A stretch of 64,000 bases of DNA, from the NCBI GenBank assembly GCA_036733345.1, contig DAINAR010000009.1, positions 1 through 64,000 of the forward strand, given 5' to 3'. The translations under genes were made by a program, and so were the position numbers. The stretch is from JAFGMQ01 sp036733345 (GTDB taxonomy: Bacteria > Desulfobacterota > DSM-4660 > Desulfatiglandales > Desulfatiglandaceae). Positions 9,308-18,500 of this stretch are shown here, one piece after another (positions within the stretch are counted from its first letter, which is position 1; every line of letters starts with the position of its first letter). The notes beneath the pieces are model-generated. The model was not told where the DNA came from and did no database searches. It saw only the letters and a program-made list of their open reading frames with translations.

Positions 9308-11977
9308 ATGGACATGAGATATTTACTGATCATGGGCCTTGTACTGGGTTTGATCATCCCTTCATTTGAGTCAGTATACGCCACCCCTTTCACCCCATTG
9401 GAATGGCAGCCCAAACACACATCCTGGGTGCGTGACCGTAATCGGAACTTTATCGATGACATAATCGATAAGCGATTGGAAAAAGAGGATAAGTTTGACA
9501 TCATTGTGGATCTGAACACCTTTTTGACTGTAGGCGATATCGGGAACAAATTCAAGGATTATGGCCAGGTTAAATACGTTGGTAAGATGATCACTTTTAT
9601 TTATTTAAACAATGTTGAGGCCAAAAACCTGTTTAAAATCGCGAAAATGGATGTAGTCGCGATGATTGAAATCCAACAAGATTTTCAACCCGCGCTCGAC
9701 ATCAGCGCCAGGGCTGTCCAGGCTAAAGACTGTGAATTTTGTCCGAACGGTTGGCAGTCTGCTGCAGCTTCGGGGTTGACGGGTTCTGGGATAAATATTG
9801 CCATCATTGATACTGGTGTGGATGATGATCACGAGCAGTTTACAGGCATTGATACTGGTGTGGATGATGATCACGAGCAGTTTACAGGAAAGTTTATAGC
9901 CGGATTTGATGCGACGATTTTTGAAGACACCAATTCAAACGGCATTGACGACTCATGCGAGCCCGCTCCCTGGGGCAACGGTAATTGTAATGGTGTTGAT
10001 GACGAACCCGCTGACGGCACAACTAACCCTGATGATGACTGGAAAGGATTTGGGGAGGGTCATGGAACGCATGTTGCCGGAATTGCACTTGGTAAAGGCG
10101 TACCTGGAAGAGACTGCAGAAATCCAAACGATGAAGAAGGCAATTGTGCCGGTGTTGCACCCGGGGCAGGGATAGTTGATATTAAAGTGTGCTACACAAA
10201 AAAGCACAAAAATGGCGGAGAATGGTACGAGTCTAAATGTGAAAGTATGGATATGGCTGAAGCCCTCGATTGGCTGGGGCTCAATTTTAATAAAGATAAC
10301 ATTAAAGTACGGGTGGCAAACATAAGCTTAACATACGCTACCGGTAAGGATGAAAGAGGTAAAATCATATGGGATGACGATGGCACAAGTTCAATTGCCC
10401 AACAGGTGAACTATCTGTCAGCCCTCGGAATCGTAATGGTGGCAGCACACGGAAATGCCGTGCCTAATTATTGGCCGGGCACAAGGGTGACACATTCACC
10501 TGGGTCCGCCTCCTTTGCCGTGACCGTGTCCGGTACGGATGATAAGGGGACTGTTACCCGCGGTGACGATTATATGTGGGACCAACACCTGGTTGGCCCC
10601 CGCTCTGATTTTGAGCAATCACATGATATTCTTGCTCTGAAACCGGATATCTCAGCACCCGCGCAGGTGATTAAGTCTGCTGAATATGATACTACAGATA
10701 AATATCGTGAAATGTCAGGTACTTCAATGGCAGCCCCACATGTCTCAGGGGCGGCAGCCATAATTCTTGAAGCCAAAAAGGAGATGAATCCAGGTGGCCT
10801 AAAGGACGCTCTAAAACAATCTGCAGACAATGACCAAAACACTAGAGCCGCTCTTCTTACCGCTCTTGGCATGCCTCTTGATTGGAAATGGGATAAGGCT
10901 TTTGGATGGGGGATGCTGAACGTGCGGGCCGCCATTGCTCTTGTTGCCGCCACAGATGTAGGGTTTCCGGCCTGCAGCGGTCCCCCGAACAACTCGGGTA
11001 GCCCGTGTGCTTTGTCAATGGGGCAACCTTTCTGGAACAATAATCAAGACATATCCACTTCGGCACCTCCACAAGTAGGTGTGGAGAACCAAATTCAGGC
11101 AGTAATTAAAAACTCGGGACCGAATGATGCAACAGTGCTGGTGAATTTCGGGGTATACATCTTCGCGGTTGGAAATAACCAATTTTTTCATATTGGTACA
11201 AAACAAGTGGAGGTACCCGGAAATTCCACAATAACAGTTTCCCAGCCATGGACACCGTTATCACCCGATCACCAGTGTATTCAAGTCTCGATCGATTATG
11301 GCCTTGATACAAATTTCAATAACAACGTTACCCAGCGGAACCTTCAAGTGGCCCCCTCAAATTTCACCATGCGCGTTGAAAATCCCTTTCCCGTCCCGGC
11401 AGAATTCGTGGTTCGGCCAAGCTCAAAGCGCGTGGGATGGGATTGCAGCGTCGACCGTCCCAAATTTACGCTTCATCCTTATCTTGACCCGCCTGAAATC
11501 GTTCAAATCACCTTCCATGCACCAATAGATGCCCAGCCAGGGGAAAGAGCCGACTGCGATGTCGCCGTATTTGCGAGACCAAAAGGAGAGGCGAGACTGA
11601 ATGTAATCGGCGGTGTCACTGTTCAGACATTTGTGCCGAAACCATGCCGCATCATCGGATGGATTCGGGATGAGCGGGAAAACCCGGTTTCAGGGGCTAA
11701 GGTAATCCTGAATACGGCACGAAAAGGTATCGAAGCTGAAAGCGACAAATATGGTTTTGTTTCTTTCGAAGGCATACCTTACCTGCCACAAAAGGTAACA
11801 GTTATTTCCGAGAAATATGGCGAACAAAGCACAAATAAACCGGTTCGGCTTTATTGTGGCGCCGGTACTTTTGAAATATTAGTAACCGAAAAAGGCATCA
11901 TAATAAAGAACAACCGACGTAAGAAAGACTGGGCATGGGATTCACAGGTTAGAGAGGGATATGAGTTTAAAAGGTAA
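9308..11977 (+). CDS. Secreted subtilisin-like (S8) serine protease with C-terminal beta domains
   Basis: An 889-residue exported protease. A signal peptide occupies about residues 1-25 (hydrophobic core LLIMGLVLGLIIP, ending SVYA). The S8 catalytic domain has Asp168 in IIDTGVDDD, His252 in GHGTHVAG, an oxyanion Asn in VAAHGN and Ser473 in GTSMAAPHVSG. Acidic, Asn/Asp-rich loops (about 200-240) could bind calcium. A CARDB-like beta domain (about 575-690) and a carboxypeptidase-regulatory-like domain (about 785-850, GWIRDENPVSGA-type) follow. Striking feature: the 14-residue catalytic Asp segment is exactly duplicated (167-180 and 181-194), see the repeat entry, so there are two candidate catalytic Asp residues. 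The protein lies between two radical SAM genes and might process an exported product, or may simply be a scavenging enzyme. Confidence 0.92.
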   Translation: MDMRYLLIMGLVLGLIIPSFESVYATPFTPLEWQPKHTSWVRDRNRNFIDDIIDKRLEKEDKFDIIVDLNTFLTVGDIGNKFKDYGQVKYVGKMITFIYLNNVEAKNLFKIAKMDVVAMIEIQQDFQPALDISARAVQAKDCEFCPNGWQSAAASGLTGSGINIAIIDTGVDDDHEQFTGIDTGVDDDHEQFTGKFIAGFDATIFEDTNSNGIDDSCEPAPWGNGNCNGVDDEPADGTTNPDDDWKGFGEGHGTHVAGIALGKGVPGRDCRNPNDEEGNCAGVAPGAGIVDIKVCYTKKHKNGGEWYESKCESMDMAEALDWLGLNFNKDNIKVRVANISLTYATGKDERGKIIWDDDGTSSIAQQVNYLSALGIVMVAAHGNAVPNYWPGTRVTHSPGSASFAVTVSGTDDKGTVTRGDDYMWDQHLVGPRSDFEQSHDILALKPDISAPAQVIKSAEYDTTDKYREMSGTSMAAPHVSGAAAIILEAKKEMNPGGLKDALKQSADNDQNTRAALLTALGMPLDWKWDKAFGWGMLNVRAAIALVAATDVGFPACSGPPNNSGSPCALSMGQPFWNNNQDISTSAPPQVGVENQIQAVIKNSGPNDATVLVNFGVYIFAVGNNQFFHIGTKQVEVPGNSTITVSQPWTPLSPDHQCIQVSIDYGLDTNFNNNVTQRNLQVAPSNFTMRVENPFPVPAEFVVRPSSKRVGWDCSVDRPKFTLHPYLDPPEIVQITFHAPIDAQPGERADCDVAVFARPKGEARLNVIGGVTVQTFVPKPCRIIGWIRDERENPVSGAKVILNTARKGIEAESDKYGFVSFEGIPYLPQKVTVISEKYGEQSTNKPVRLYCGAGTFEILVTEKGIIIKNNRRKKDWAWDSQVREGYEFKR
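9805..9888 (+). repeat. Perfect 42-bp tandem duplication in the protease active-site motif
   Basis: Bases 9805-9846 are repeated without a mismatch at 9847-9888. Each unit encodes IDTGVDDDHEQFTG, the segment carrying the catalytic Asp of the subtilase. Identity at the DNA level, silent positions included, indicates a recent slippage or duplication event, or less likely an assembly artefact. Confidence 0.9.
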
Positions 11978-12141
11978 AATAAATTATGGGAGGACATTTC
12001 AAAACCCATATTTTTGCCCCCCCGCAACTGGCGGGACCATTTATAAACTGCTTCATAGGTGAAAAAAATTCCATTCTCATGGGTACTGATTAATTTTGAT
12101 TATAGAAATTATTATTATCACCCGGAAGGAATGTCTAACAA

Positions 12142-13653
12142 ATGGGCAGAAATCCAAGTGGCAATTCAGGAGTAAAATCGGGGTGTTGTTGTAATGTTTT
12201 GCTGGCCCAGCCGGTAATACGCCATCCTGTCGATAGCGATGTGCACAATCCATCCTTTGGCCAATATTTCCAGTTTATGAAAGCGCTTGCCGAACAAATA
12301 GGCTTTTTTAGCCTTGTCACAAGTGGTGAGACAACCCCCCCGATGCATCTCTTATCTATAGCATCTTATTTATGTAAGCATGCCATAAGTGTCTCAGTGG
12401 CCGATCTGAATCTGGCCTATCTCTCTGAAGGAAGCGACCCTGAGAAGGAACTGATTAACAGGCTGGAGGGGGATAAACCAAAGATACTGGGTATAACCGC
12501 AATGGAATCTTACCTTCTGGATTCTGTTTACCGGTTAGCAGAGACTGCTAAGAATTGCGACCCTAAATTATTCATCGTTTTAGGCGGTGTTAATGCGACG
12601 GCAATAGATGAGGAAATCCTGCAAACCAATAAGGTTGACGTGGTGGTACGCGGAGAGGGAGAGGTCACTTTTTTTGAGCTGTGTCAGACATTGCTAAATC
12701 AAGGACCTCTTTCCAGAGTGAAGGGGATATCATATATCGAGGATAATAGAGTCGTCAGGAATCCGGACAGGCCCTTTATGAATCTAACAGAGCTACCCCT
12801 GCCTGCCAGGGAAATTTATCCGCTGGAGAAGATGTACAATCTCAATAATGGAGTCGATGCCGTTTATGCCAGTCGAGGTTGTCCTTATAAGTGCCTTTTT
12901 TGCAACGGCCCTTCCTTTTGGAAAAGTAGATGGAGGGGAAGAAACCCTGACGATGTGGTGAAAGAGCTTGATTATATTGATCGTAAAGGGGGAAAAGTCG
13001 CCTTTTTTTACGATATGAATTTTGGCTTCAGCAAGGAGTGGGCACTCGATCTATGTCAGAAAATTACAAAGGCAAAACTCAAGGTTATTTGGGGTTGTGA
13101 GTTAAGGGTTGAAAACCTGTTGGATATTAAATTTCTGGAGAAATTATACCATGCGCGGTGCCGAAGTGTCTTCGTAGGTATCGAGTCTATGGATCAGAAC
13201 TCTCTGTCTGGAGTTGACAAGGGCTATTTGGTCAAAGAATTAAACGAAGGTTTAAAAAATGCTGTGAGCGTTGGCATCAATGTCGAAACAACAGTGATGA
13301 TCGGAATGCCCGATGATACAAGGGAATCAATTCGACATACTACGAATAAGATAATCGAGTTATTTCAAAACGACTTGCTCAAGCTGGTGCATTATTTCCT
13401 CTGTATTCCCTGGCCGGGAACTGAGATAGGTAACCATCCTAAAAAATATGGCTTGAACATAGTTTGCCGAAATCATCGTAATTTAATAACTGCCCCAAGC
13501 GTACCGATTGCATCCACAAAATACTTGAGCGCGGAAGAAGTATATTCATTATGGGAAGAAGGTGTCGTCAAGCTATGCGAGGAGGTCAAAATGAAACGAC
13601 TGTTTATGGAGCTTCAGAAGGTCCTCAACCCCAAACTGGTACGAAAGGAATAA
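12142..13653 (+). CDS. B12-binding-type radical SAM protein
   Basis: A 503-residue enzyme. The N-terminal part (about 60-180) has the Rossmann-like layout of the cobalamin-binding domain of class B radical SAM enzymes: a PPMHLLSIASYL opening, a GGVNAT segment and VVVRGEGE. The classical DxHxxG cobalamin-ligand motif is not evident. The radical SAM core has RGCPYKCLFC (C247, C251, C254), followed by the strand segments expected of the barrel (FYDMNFGFSKEW, FVGIESMD, MIGMPDDT). Relatives carry out methylations, ring closures and hopanoid or phosphonate chemistry, and the substrate here cannot be read from the sequence. The ATG at 12142 follows CGGAAGGA with a rather long spacing. It may belong with the upstream SPASM fusion gene in one pathway, but no operon overlap supports that. 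Confidence 0.85.
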   Translation: MGRNPSGNSGVKSGCCCNVLLAQPVIRHPVDSDVHNPSFGQYFQFMKALAEQIGFFSLVTSGETTPPMHLLSIASYLCKHAISVSVADLNLAYLSEGSDPEKELINRLEGDKPKILGITAMESYLLDSVYRLAETAKNCDPKLFIVLGGVNATAIDEEILQTNKVDVVVRGEGEVTFFELCQTLLNQGPLSRVKGISYIEDNRVVRNPDRPFMNLTELPLPAREIYPLEKMYNLNNGVDAVYASRGCPYKCLFCNGPSFWKSRWRGRNPDDVVKELDYIDRKGGKVAFFYDMNFGFSKEWALDLCQKITKAKLKVIWGCELRVENLLDIKFLEKLYHARCRSVFVGIESMDQNSLSGVDKGYLVKELNEGLKNAVSVGINVETTVMIGMPDDTRESIRHTTNKIIELFQNDLLKLVHYFLCIPWPGTEIGNHPKKYGLNIVCRNHRNLITAPSVPIASTKYLSAEEVYSLWEEGVVKLCEEVKMKRLFMELQKVLNPKLVRKE

Positions 13654-13880
13654 GACTTTTTAGCTCTATTTTATGTTAGGTATAATCTTCATTGATTAAT
13701 GCCGGGATTGAACTGAAGTTTCTTTCCATAAGCTCTTTAATCAAACTCAACCGGGTCTCATGCCGTTTTCCATGATAACGTCCCTGTTTTCTGATGCCGT
13801 CCCAAAATGGCTTTGTCCTTAAAAATTACAGGCCTTTCATTTATATTTTCAATATTCCGTGCTTATTTTATGACACAGGT

Positions 13881-14012
13881 ATGGATGCAGGTGGGGGGGG
13901 CGGGGCGATTATTCAGGAAGGCTTTGATCCTAACATCCTACCGCCTTTTTGGCCTGACTACATGAGTAGTCACAGTAGTCACAATTGTAATAGTGAACCT
14001 GTTTTACAATAG
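13881..14012 (+). CDS. Candidate glycine-rich short peptide (uncertain)
   Basis: The frame is open from an ATG at 13794, and the distinctive part starts at the ATG at 13881 (43 residues). It begins MDAGGGGGAIIQEG, continues DPNILPPFWPDY and ends in a Ser/His/Asn-rich tail with one Cys. The composition is not that of random AT-rich DNA, and the PPFWP motif echoes NPPWAEGG in the small protein at 8538. It lies downstream of the B12-type radical SAM gene and ends 18 bases before a perfect palindrome. Against it: no clear ribosome-binding site, and a homopolymer-like G run in the DNA that could be a sequencing problem. The opposite strand (about 13673-13815) also has a 48-codon open frame, so the region may be a decayed gene. 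Confidence 0.25.
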   Translation: MDAGGGGGAIIQEGFDPNILPPFWPDYMSSHSSHNCNSEPVLQ

Positions 14013-14029
14013 CGTGTTGACATATGACT

Positions 14030-14096
14030 GGATCGGGGTCTATCTTGAATAGTGAATAACTTATTTTTATTCACTATTCAAGATAGACCCCGATCC
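14030..14096. terminator. Perfect 30-bp inverted repeat, possible bidirectional terminator
   Basis: Bases 14030-14059 and 14067-14096 are exact reverse complements, separated by a 7-base loop. The outer half of the stem is GC-rich (GGATCGGGGTC) and the inner half AT-rich, with TTATTTT at the loop. It sits 4 bases from the stop codon of the convergent Cache gene and 18 bases after the candidate peptide. The position suits a terminator for both strands, but a flawless 30-bp stem is longer than usual intrinsic terminators and it lacks a T-tract after the stem. Confidence 0.5.
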
Positions 14097-14100
14097 CATT

Positions 14101-14646
14101 TCAGGGCAGGTAGATGCCTGTGCCTATGAAATAATCTGTTCCCGGAATTGGTTCTACATACCCCATTTTCCTGAGTTCACCCTTTGATCCGGGTTTTACC
14201 CAGTAGTATTCAACTATACCGCCACCCTTTTTTGATGCGGCACTCAACATTCGAATAACCTGATTTCCCTTTGCATCCCTGTAATCGTAGAGATTTTTTC
14301 CCTGCAGGTCTTTTTGAGTTGCGTGTGCAATATTTACGCAGTTATAATTGTAGACATAGAAATAGCCTGATTTATCAGGATAAAAACGTATTGGTGTAAT
14401 AAATTTTCGGATAAGATCAATACTATCCTTTTCATGCTTTTGACTTTTTAGGACATCCCCAAGCCCCGCAGCAGTCCCATGAACCATTGTTTTTGCGATT
14501 TCCATGTAACATTCCATGTTACCAGTATCTTTCATCTGCGCGATAGCGGGCTGAACATGAAAAGCTGTCAGGCTGAGAGCGAGCAAAGCCACTAATGTGA
14601 TAAATATTTCGGCAAATATAAATTTTCGAACATGTTTTTTAGCCAC
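14101..14646 (-). CDS. Exported single-Cache-domain protein
   Basis: The GTG at 14646 is chosen as start because AGGGGGAAA precedes it at proper spacing, giving 181 residues. The frame stays open upstream, but that part is poor. The N-terminus has basic residues (KKHVRK), a hydrophobic stretch FIFAEIFITLVALLALS and then AFHVQPAIAQ, which looks like a cleavable signal. The remainder matches a Cache_2-type domain: FITPIRFYPDKSGYFYVYN, HATQKDLQGKNLYDYRD, and the terminal GTDYFIGTGIYLP. Cache domains bind small ligands such as carboxylates and usually sit on kinases or chemoreceptors; here the domain stands alone and is probably periplasmic. No partner gene is adjacent. Confidence 0.8.
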   Translation of the reverse strand: MAKKHVRKFIFAEIFITLVALLALSLTAFHVQPAIAQMKDTGNMECYMEIAKTMVHGTAAGLGDVLKSQKHEKDSIDLIRKFITPIRFYPDKSGYFYVYNYNCVNIAHATQKDLQGKNLYDYRDAKGNQVIRMLSAASKKGGGIVEYYWVKPGSKGELRKMGYVEPIPGTDYFIGTGIYLP

Positions 14647-14769
14647 GAAATTTCCCCCTTTTTTTATAAATTCTGTGAACAAATCAAAAATAAAAGTCCA
14701 CACTGTCAGAATATTCCCAGAACCTTGGCGATTCAGTTTCTTGCTGTAAATGTAAAAAATTTTCTTTAA

Positions 14770-15420
14770 TTGTACAACCAATTCTTTTTATTTTCTGAAT
14801 TTGGGGTTGTTATCAGTTGTTTGTTATTGGCAGGACAGTATAATGGATTAGTTGCATTAAATGAAACAGAATCAAGTGTTCAGGAGGGGTTGACCATCAA
14901 AAGCAAAAAAAACATATCTAAACCTTCTCAATTTCTCGTAGATAACGTTAAACTGCTGCCCGGAGGCCGGGTTCTCGACATAGCCATGGGAAAGGGGCGC
15001 AATACCGTCTATCTGGCGGGATTGGGCTTTGAAGTGGAAGGTATCGATATATCGAAAGAGGCGGTGAACAGTGCTCTTGAATGGGCGAGGAAGTCCGGGG
15101 TAGATATAACGGCCAGGGTGGCTGATCTGGAACGAGACTTTTTTATAGACGAAGCTGCATATGACATTATTATATGTTTCAATTACCTGTATCGTCCTCT
15201 TATTCCGCAAATTAAAAAGGGCCTACGCACGGGTGGAATTATTGTATATGAAACATTTACTGTTGAACAGGCCCGTTACGGAAAACCCAGCAACCCTGAC
15301 TATCTGCTGAAGCACAATGAACTTCTTGAAATGTTCCGTGATTTCCGGTGCCTTTTCTATAGAGAGGGAATTATAGAAAATCGCAAGGCAGTAGCCTCGC
15401 TCATTGCTGAAAAAACATAA
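14770..15420 (+). CDS. TehB-like SAM-dependent methyltransferase
   Basis: Class I methyltransferase of up to 216 residues. Motif I is GGRVLDIAMGKGRN, followed by the acidic motif II VEGIDIS and the motif YDIIICFNYL. This matches TehB-type methyltransferases linked to tellurite or thiol-substrate methylation. The start is uncertain. The TTG at 14770 lacks a ribosome-binding site and adds a hydrophobic 40-residue leader that is atypical for the family. The TTG at 14890 begins just before the usual domain start and follows AGGAGG, but with only two bases of spacing. It is a single gene in a repeat-rich area. Confidence 0.8.
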   Translation: MYNQFFLFSEFGVVISCLLLAGQYNGLVALNETESSVQEGLTIKSKKNISKPSQFLVDNVKLLPGGRVLDIAMGKGRNTVYLAGLGFEVEGIDISKEAVNSALEWARKSGVDITARVADLERDFFIDEAAYDIIICFNYLYRPLIPQIKKGLRTGGIIVYETFTVEQARYGKPSNPDYLLKHNELLEMFRDFRCLFYREGIIENRKAVASLIAEKT

Positions 15421-15489
15421 AGCCAGTGGGTTCAAGGCCGCCCCTGGCTCTTTCCGGCATTTGTAATTTTCTTCCGACTGCAGATTATA

Positions 15490-15535
15490 GGCTTGTCCGC
15501 CGTGTTTATGGAGGGCTTGTCCGCCGTGTTTATGG
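15490..15535. repeat. Two copies of a 22-bp GGCTTGTCCGCC unit
   Basis: The unit GGCTTGTCCGCCGTGTTTAT plus GG occurs at 15490-15511 and 15514-15535 (24-base period). The reverse complement of the same unit occurs twice near 23282-23327, and related text is found at 53.96 kb and 39.15 kb. It is a module of the dispersed repeat family of this genome. Confidence 0.75.
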
Positions 15536-15563
15536 CGGACTTTTCCCCTATTTCTCCGTAAAT

Positions 15564-18500
15564 TTATCGATTCCCAGTCTTTCCGTTGAACACCCTCCCC
15601 CTTCGTATTATCAAGCAGGCAAACAAGAAAAACAGGATTATGGATACTATCATCCCTTCCTTTGAGATGGCAGGAATGACAGTTGCAGTGGAGACAGGTC
15701 CTCCATCATCTACAAAAGTACCGTTTCCACCGTCAAGATCATCGTCTCCTCTTTGACCGTCTATAAAATTAAGCAAGACTGTATTTCCCATAATCTGGGC
15801 ACCTGTCCCGCCTGAAAGGTTAAACTCATATGGATGTACTGTTGTATTGCCGGGTTCTCTGCCGTATTTCCAGTATGAGTCTATGGAGTCGCTTCCGGAT
15901 AAAATAAGGCTTACCTGAACTGCCCCGCCCGGGGTTACTCCACTTAAGGTAAACCTGAACAAACCATAAGGGAAGGATATCAGATCTGGAAAAGTCCCGG
16001 GAGCCGGTGCAGGTAAGGCCTGGACACCAGAAAACTGGGTGCCGTTTGGTGCTGAAATAGTTACATAGTCATTGCCGTCCGCTGTATGAAAGGAGACAAC
16101 ATTACCCTGCTGCCAATCAGGTATGCTATCATTATTTCCGTCATAGTTGGGGTTGTCTCCATAGGTACCCTGCTCGCAAGAGTTAAAAATTCCGTCTCCA
16201 TCTAAATCCTGGACGTAATTGCTGAAGGTCGCGGAATTGTTGCTGCCGGTACCTTCGCAAACCGCATTGCCGGGGTCTATGGTGGCAGTAAAGTCACAGG
16301 TACCGGTTGAAGGGGTGGGAGTATAGTTAAAGGTGAGGTCGGAATTGCTGCCGGCGGCGAGGTTTACTGTCTGGTCCACAAAGACAATACTGCCGCAGGA
16401 ACTGTTTAATTGTACTACTGCCCCTGCCACATCGCCACAGCCGATATTTTCGACATTGACAATAACGGTACCGCTGGCACTGCCATTGGCGTTACAATTG
16501 ACCGTGGGGGTGACGGTATTTACCCTTAAGTCAGGGATGTTTGAGGTTTTGTCGGAGCAGCGGGTATTATCCGTGCCGTCGCTTTCGCAAATGGTATTAT
16601 TGTAATCTGCTTCCATACTGAGGGATAACTGGCAGGTGGAAGAATTCGAGCAAAGGTCGGAGCTGATGATTTGAGGTGTTATGGTAAATGTCTGGGTGCC
16701 GCAGCCGGAAGGAATGTTGACACCGGCAAAGGTTTCGGTCCACTGTGACACCTGGGTGCCGGAACAGCCAGTGTTATCAAACAGGGTGAACCGGATAGGG
16801 ATGTTCTGATTAAGGCTGGAACCACACCCGGAGTTGGCCATGGTCACGGTTCCCGATACAGTGAACTGACCGTCATCCAGACAGGCAATACCCAATGTGT
16901 CAGATAAAATTTGCAGGTTAGGGATATCAATGTTTTTGCTGCCGGCACAAAAGGTGTTGTCTGTACCGTCCCATTCGCAGATGCTGTCGAGGTAGTCGGC
17001 TTCGACGAAAACGGAGACCTGACAGTTTGTGGAGTTGGCGACAGGATCGGTGGTAATTAAATGATTCTCAACAGTAAAGGTCTGAGTGCCTCCGGCTGAC
17101 GGGATATTGACTCCATTGAAGGTCTGTGTCCATTGATTTATTTGACTGCCGCTGCACCCGGGGTTGTCGTACATGGTAAAGCGCATGGGTATGTCCCGCG
17201 TCAGGTTGGGACCGCATCCATTGTTCACGAGGGTAACAGTCCCGGAAACATTGATCTGATGGTCGCCTGCGCAGCTGACTGTCAGGGTATCGCCCTGCAC
17301 CTCGACGTCAGGAATGATCATGCCTGAAAGAGAAATGGCTGTATTATCGGTTCCGTCACATTCACAAATGGTGTTATCCGGGTCAATAACAGCTGTAAAA
17401 TCGCAGTTACAATTAGCGAGGCCGGCGGTGAACGGAAAGAAAACGTCCCTGGTTTCTCCTGGTGCCAGGTTGGTAGTCTGATCCGTGAAAACAAGACCGC
17501 AATCGGATGTCAGCCTTACCACCACGTTGCTGGCGTTCGCACACCCGTCATTTGATACATTAACAGTTATGCCGGTGAAATTGCCGTCATTGTTGCATGA
17601 GACATACATGTCAATACTGTTCACAACCAGGTTTGGGATATTCACAGTTCTGTCGCTGCAGATTGTATTGTCCGTGCCGTCGCTTTCGCAAATAGTATTA
17701 CTGTAATCTGCTTCCATGCGGATGGAGACTTGACAGCCCATGGAATTGGCACAAAGATTGGCGGTCATGTTTTGCGGTGTTATGGTAAATGTCTGGGTGC
17801 CGCCGCTGGAAGGGATGTTGACACCTGCAAGGGTTTCGGTCCATTGTGCCACCTGGCTTCCGGAACAGCCAGTGTTATCAAACAGGGTGAACCGGACCGG
17901 GATGTCCTGATTAAGGTTGGAACCACACCCGGCGTTGGCCATGGTCACGGTCCCCGATACAGTGACCTGGCCGTCTTCCAGACAGGCAATAACAAACGTA
18001 TCAGATAAAATTTCAAGGTCGGGGATATCCACGGCTTTGTTATCCGTGCAGTAGGTATTGTCCGTGCCGTCGCTTTCGCAAATAGTATTACTGTAATCTG
18101 TTTCCATGCGGATGGAGACTTGACAGCCCATGGAATTGGCACAAAGATTGGCGGTCATGTTTTGCGGTGTTATGGTAAATGTCTGGGTGCCGCCGCTGGA
18201 AGGGATGTTGACACCTGCAAGGGTTTCGGTCCATTGTGCCACCTGGCTTCCGGAACAGCCAGTGTTATCAAACAGGGTGAACCGGACCGGGATGTCCTGA
18301 TTAAGGTTGGAACCACACCCGGCGTTGGCCATGGTCACGGTCCCTGATACAGTGACCTGGCCGTCTGCCATGCAGGTGACGCCCAGGGTGTCGGACTGGA
18401 CTTCCAGGTCCGGGATATTAACGGCTTTATCGGCACAGCGGGTGTTGTTGGCGCCGCTGCATTCACAGATGGAATTGGAGTAATCGGCTTCCACCCGGAC

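Noticed and set aside
13673..13815. 48-codon minus-strand open frame (RKQGRYHGKRHETRLS-like)
   Set aside because: Basic and coding-like, but no start, no family recognised and no upstream continuation; possibly a decayed gene, not annotated.
15426..15665. Short plus-strand frame with repeated GLVRRVYGG
   Set aside because: It consists of the 22-bp repeat units and the reverse of the CARDB gene end.
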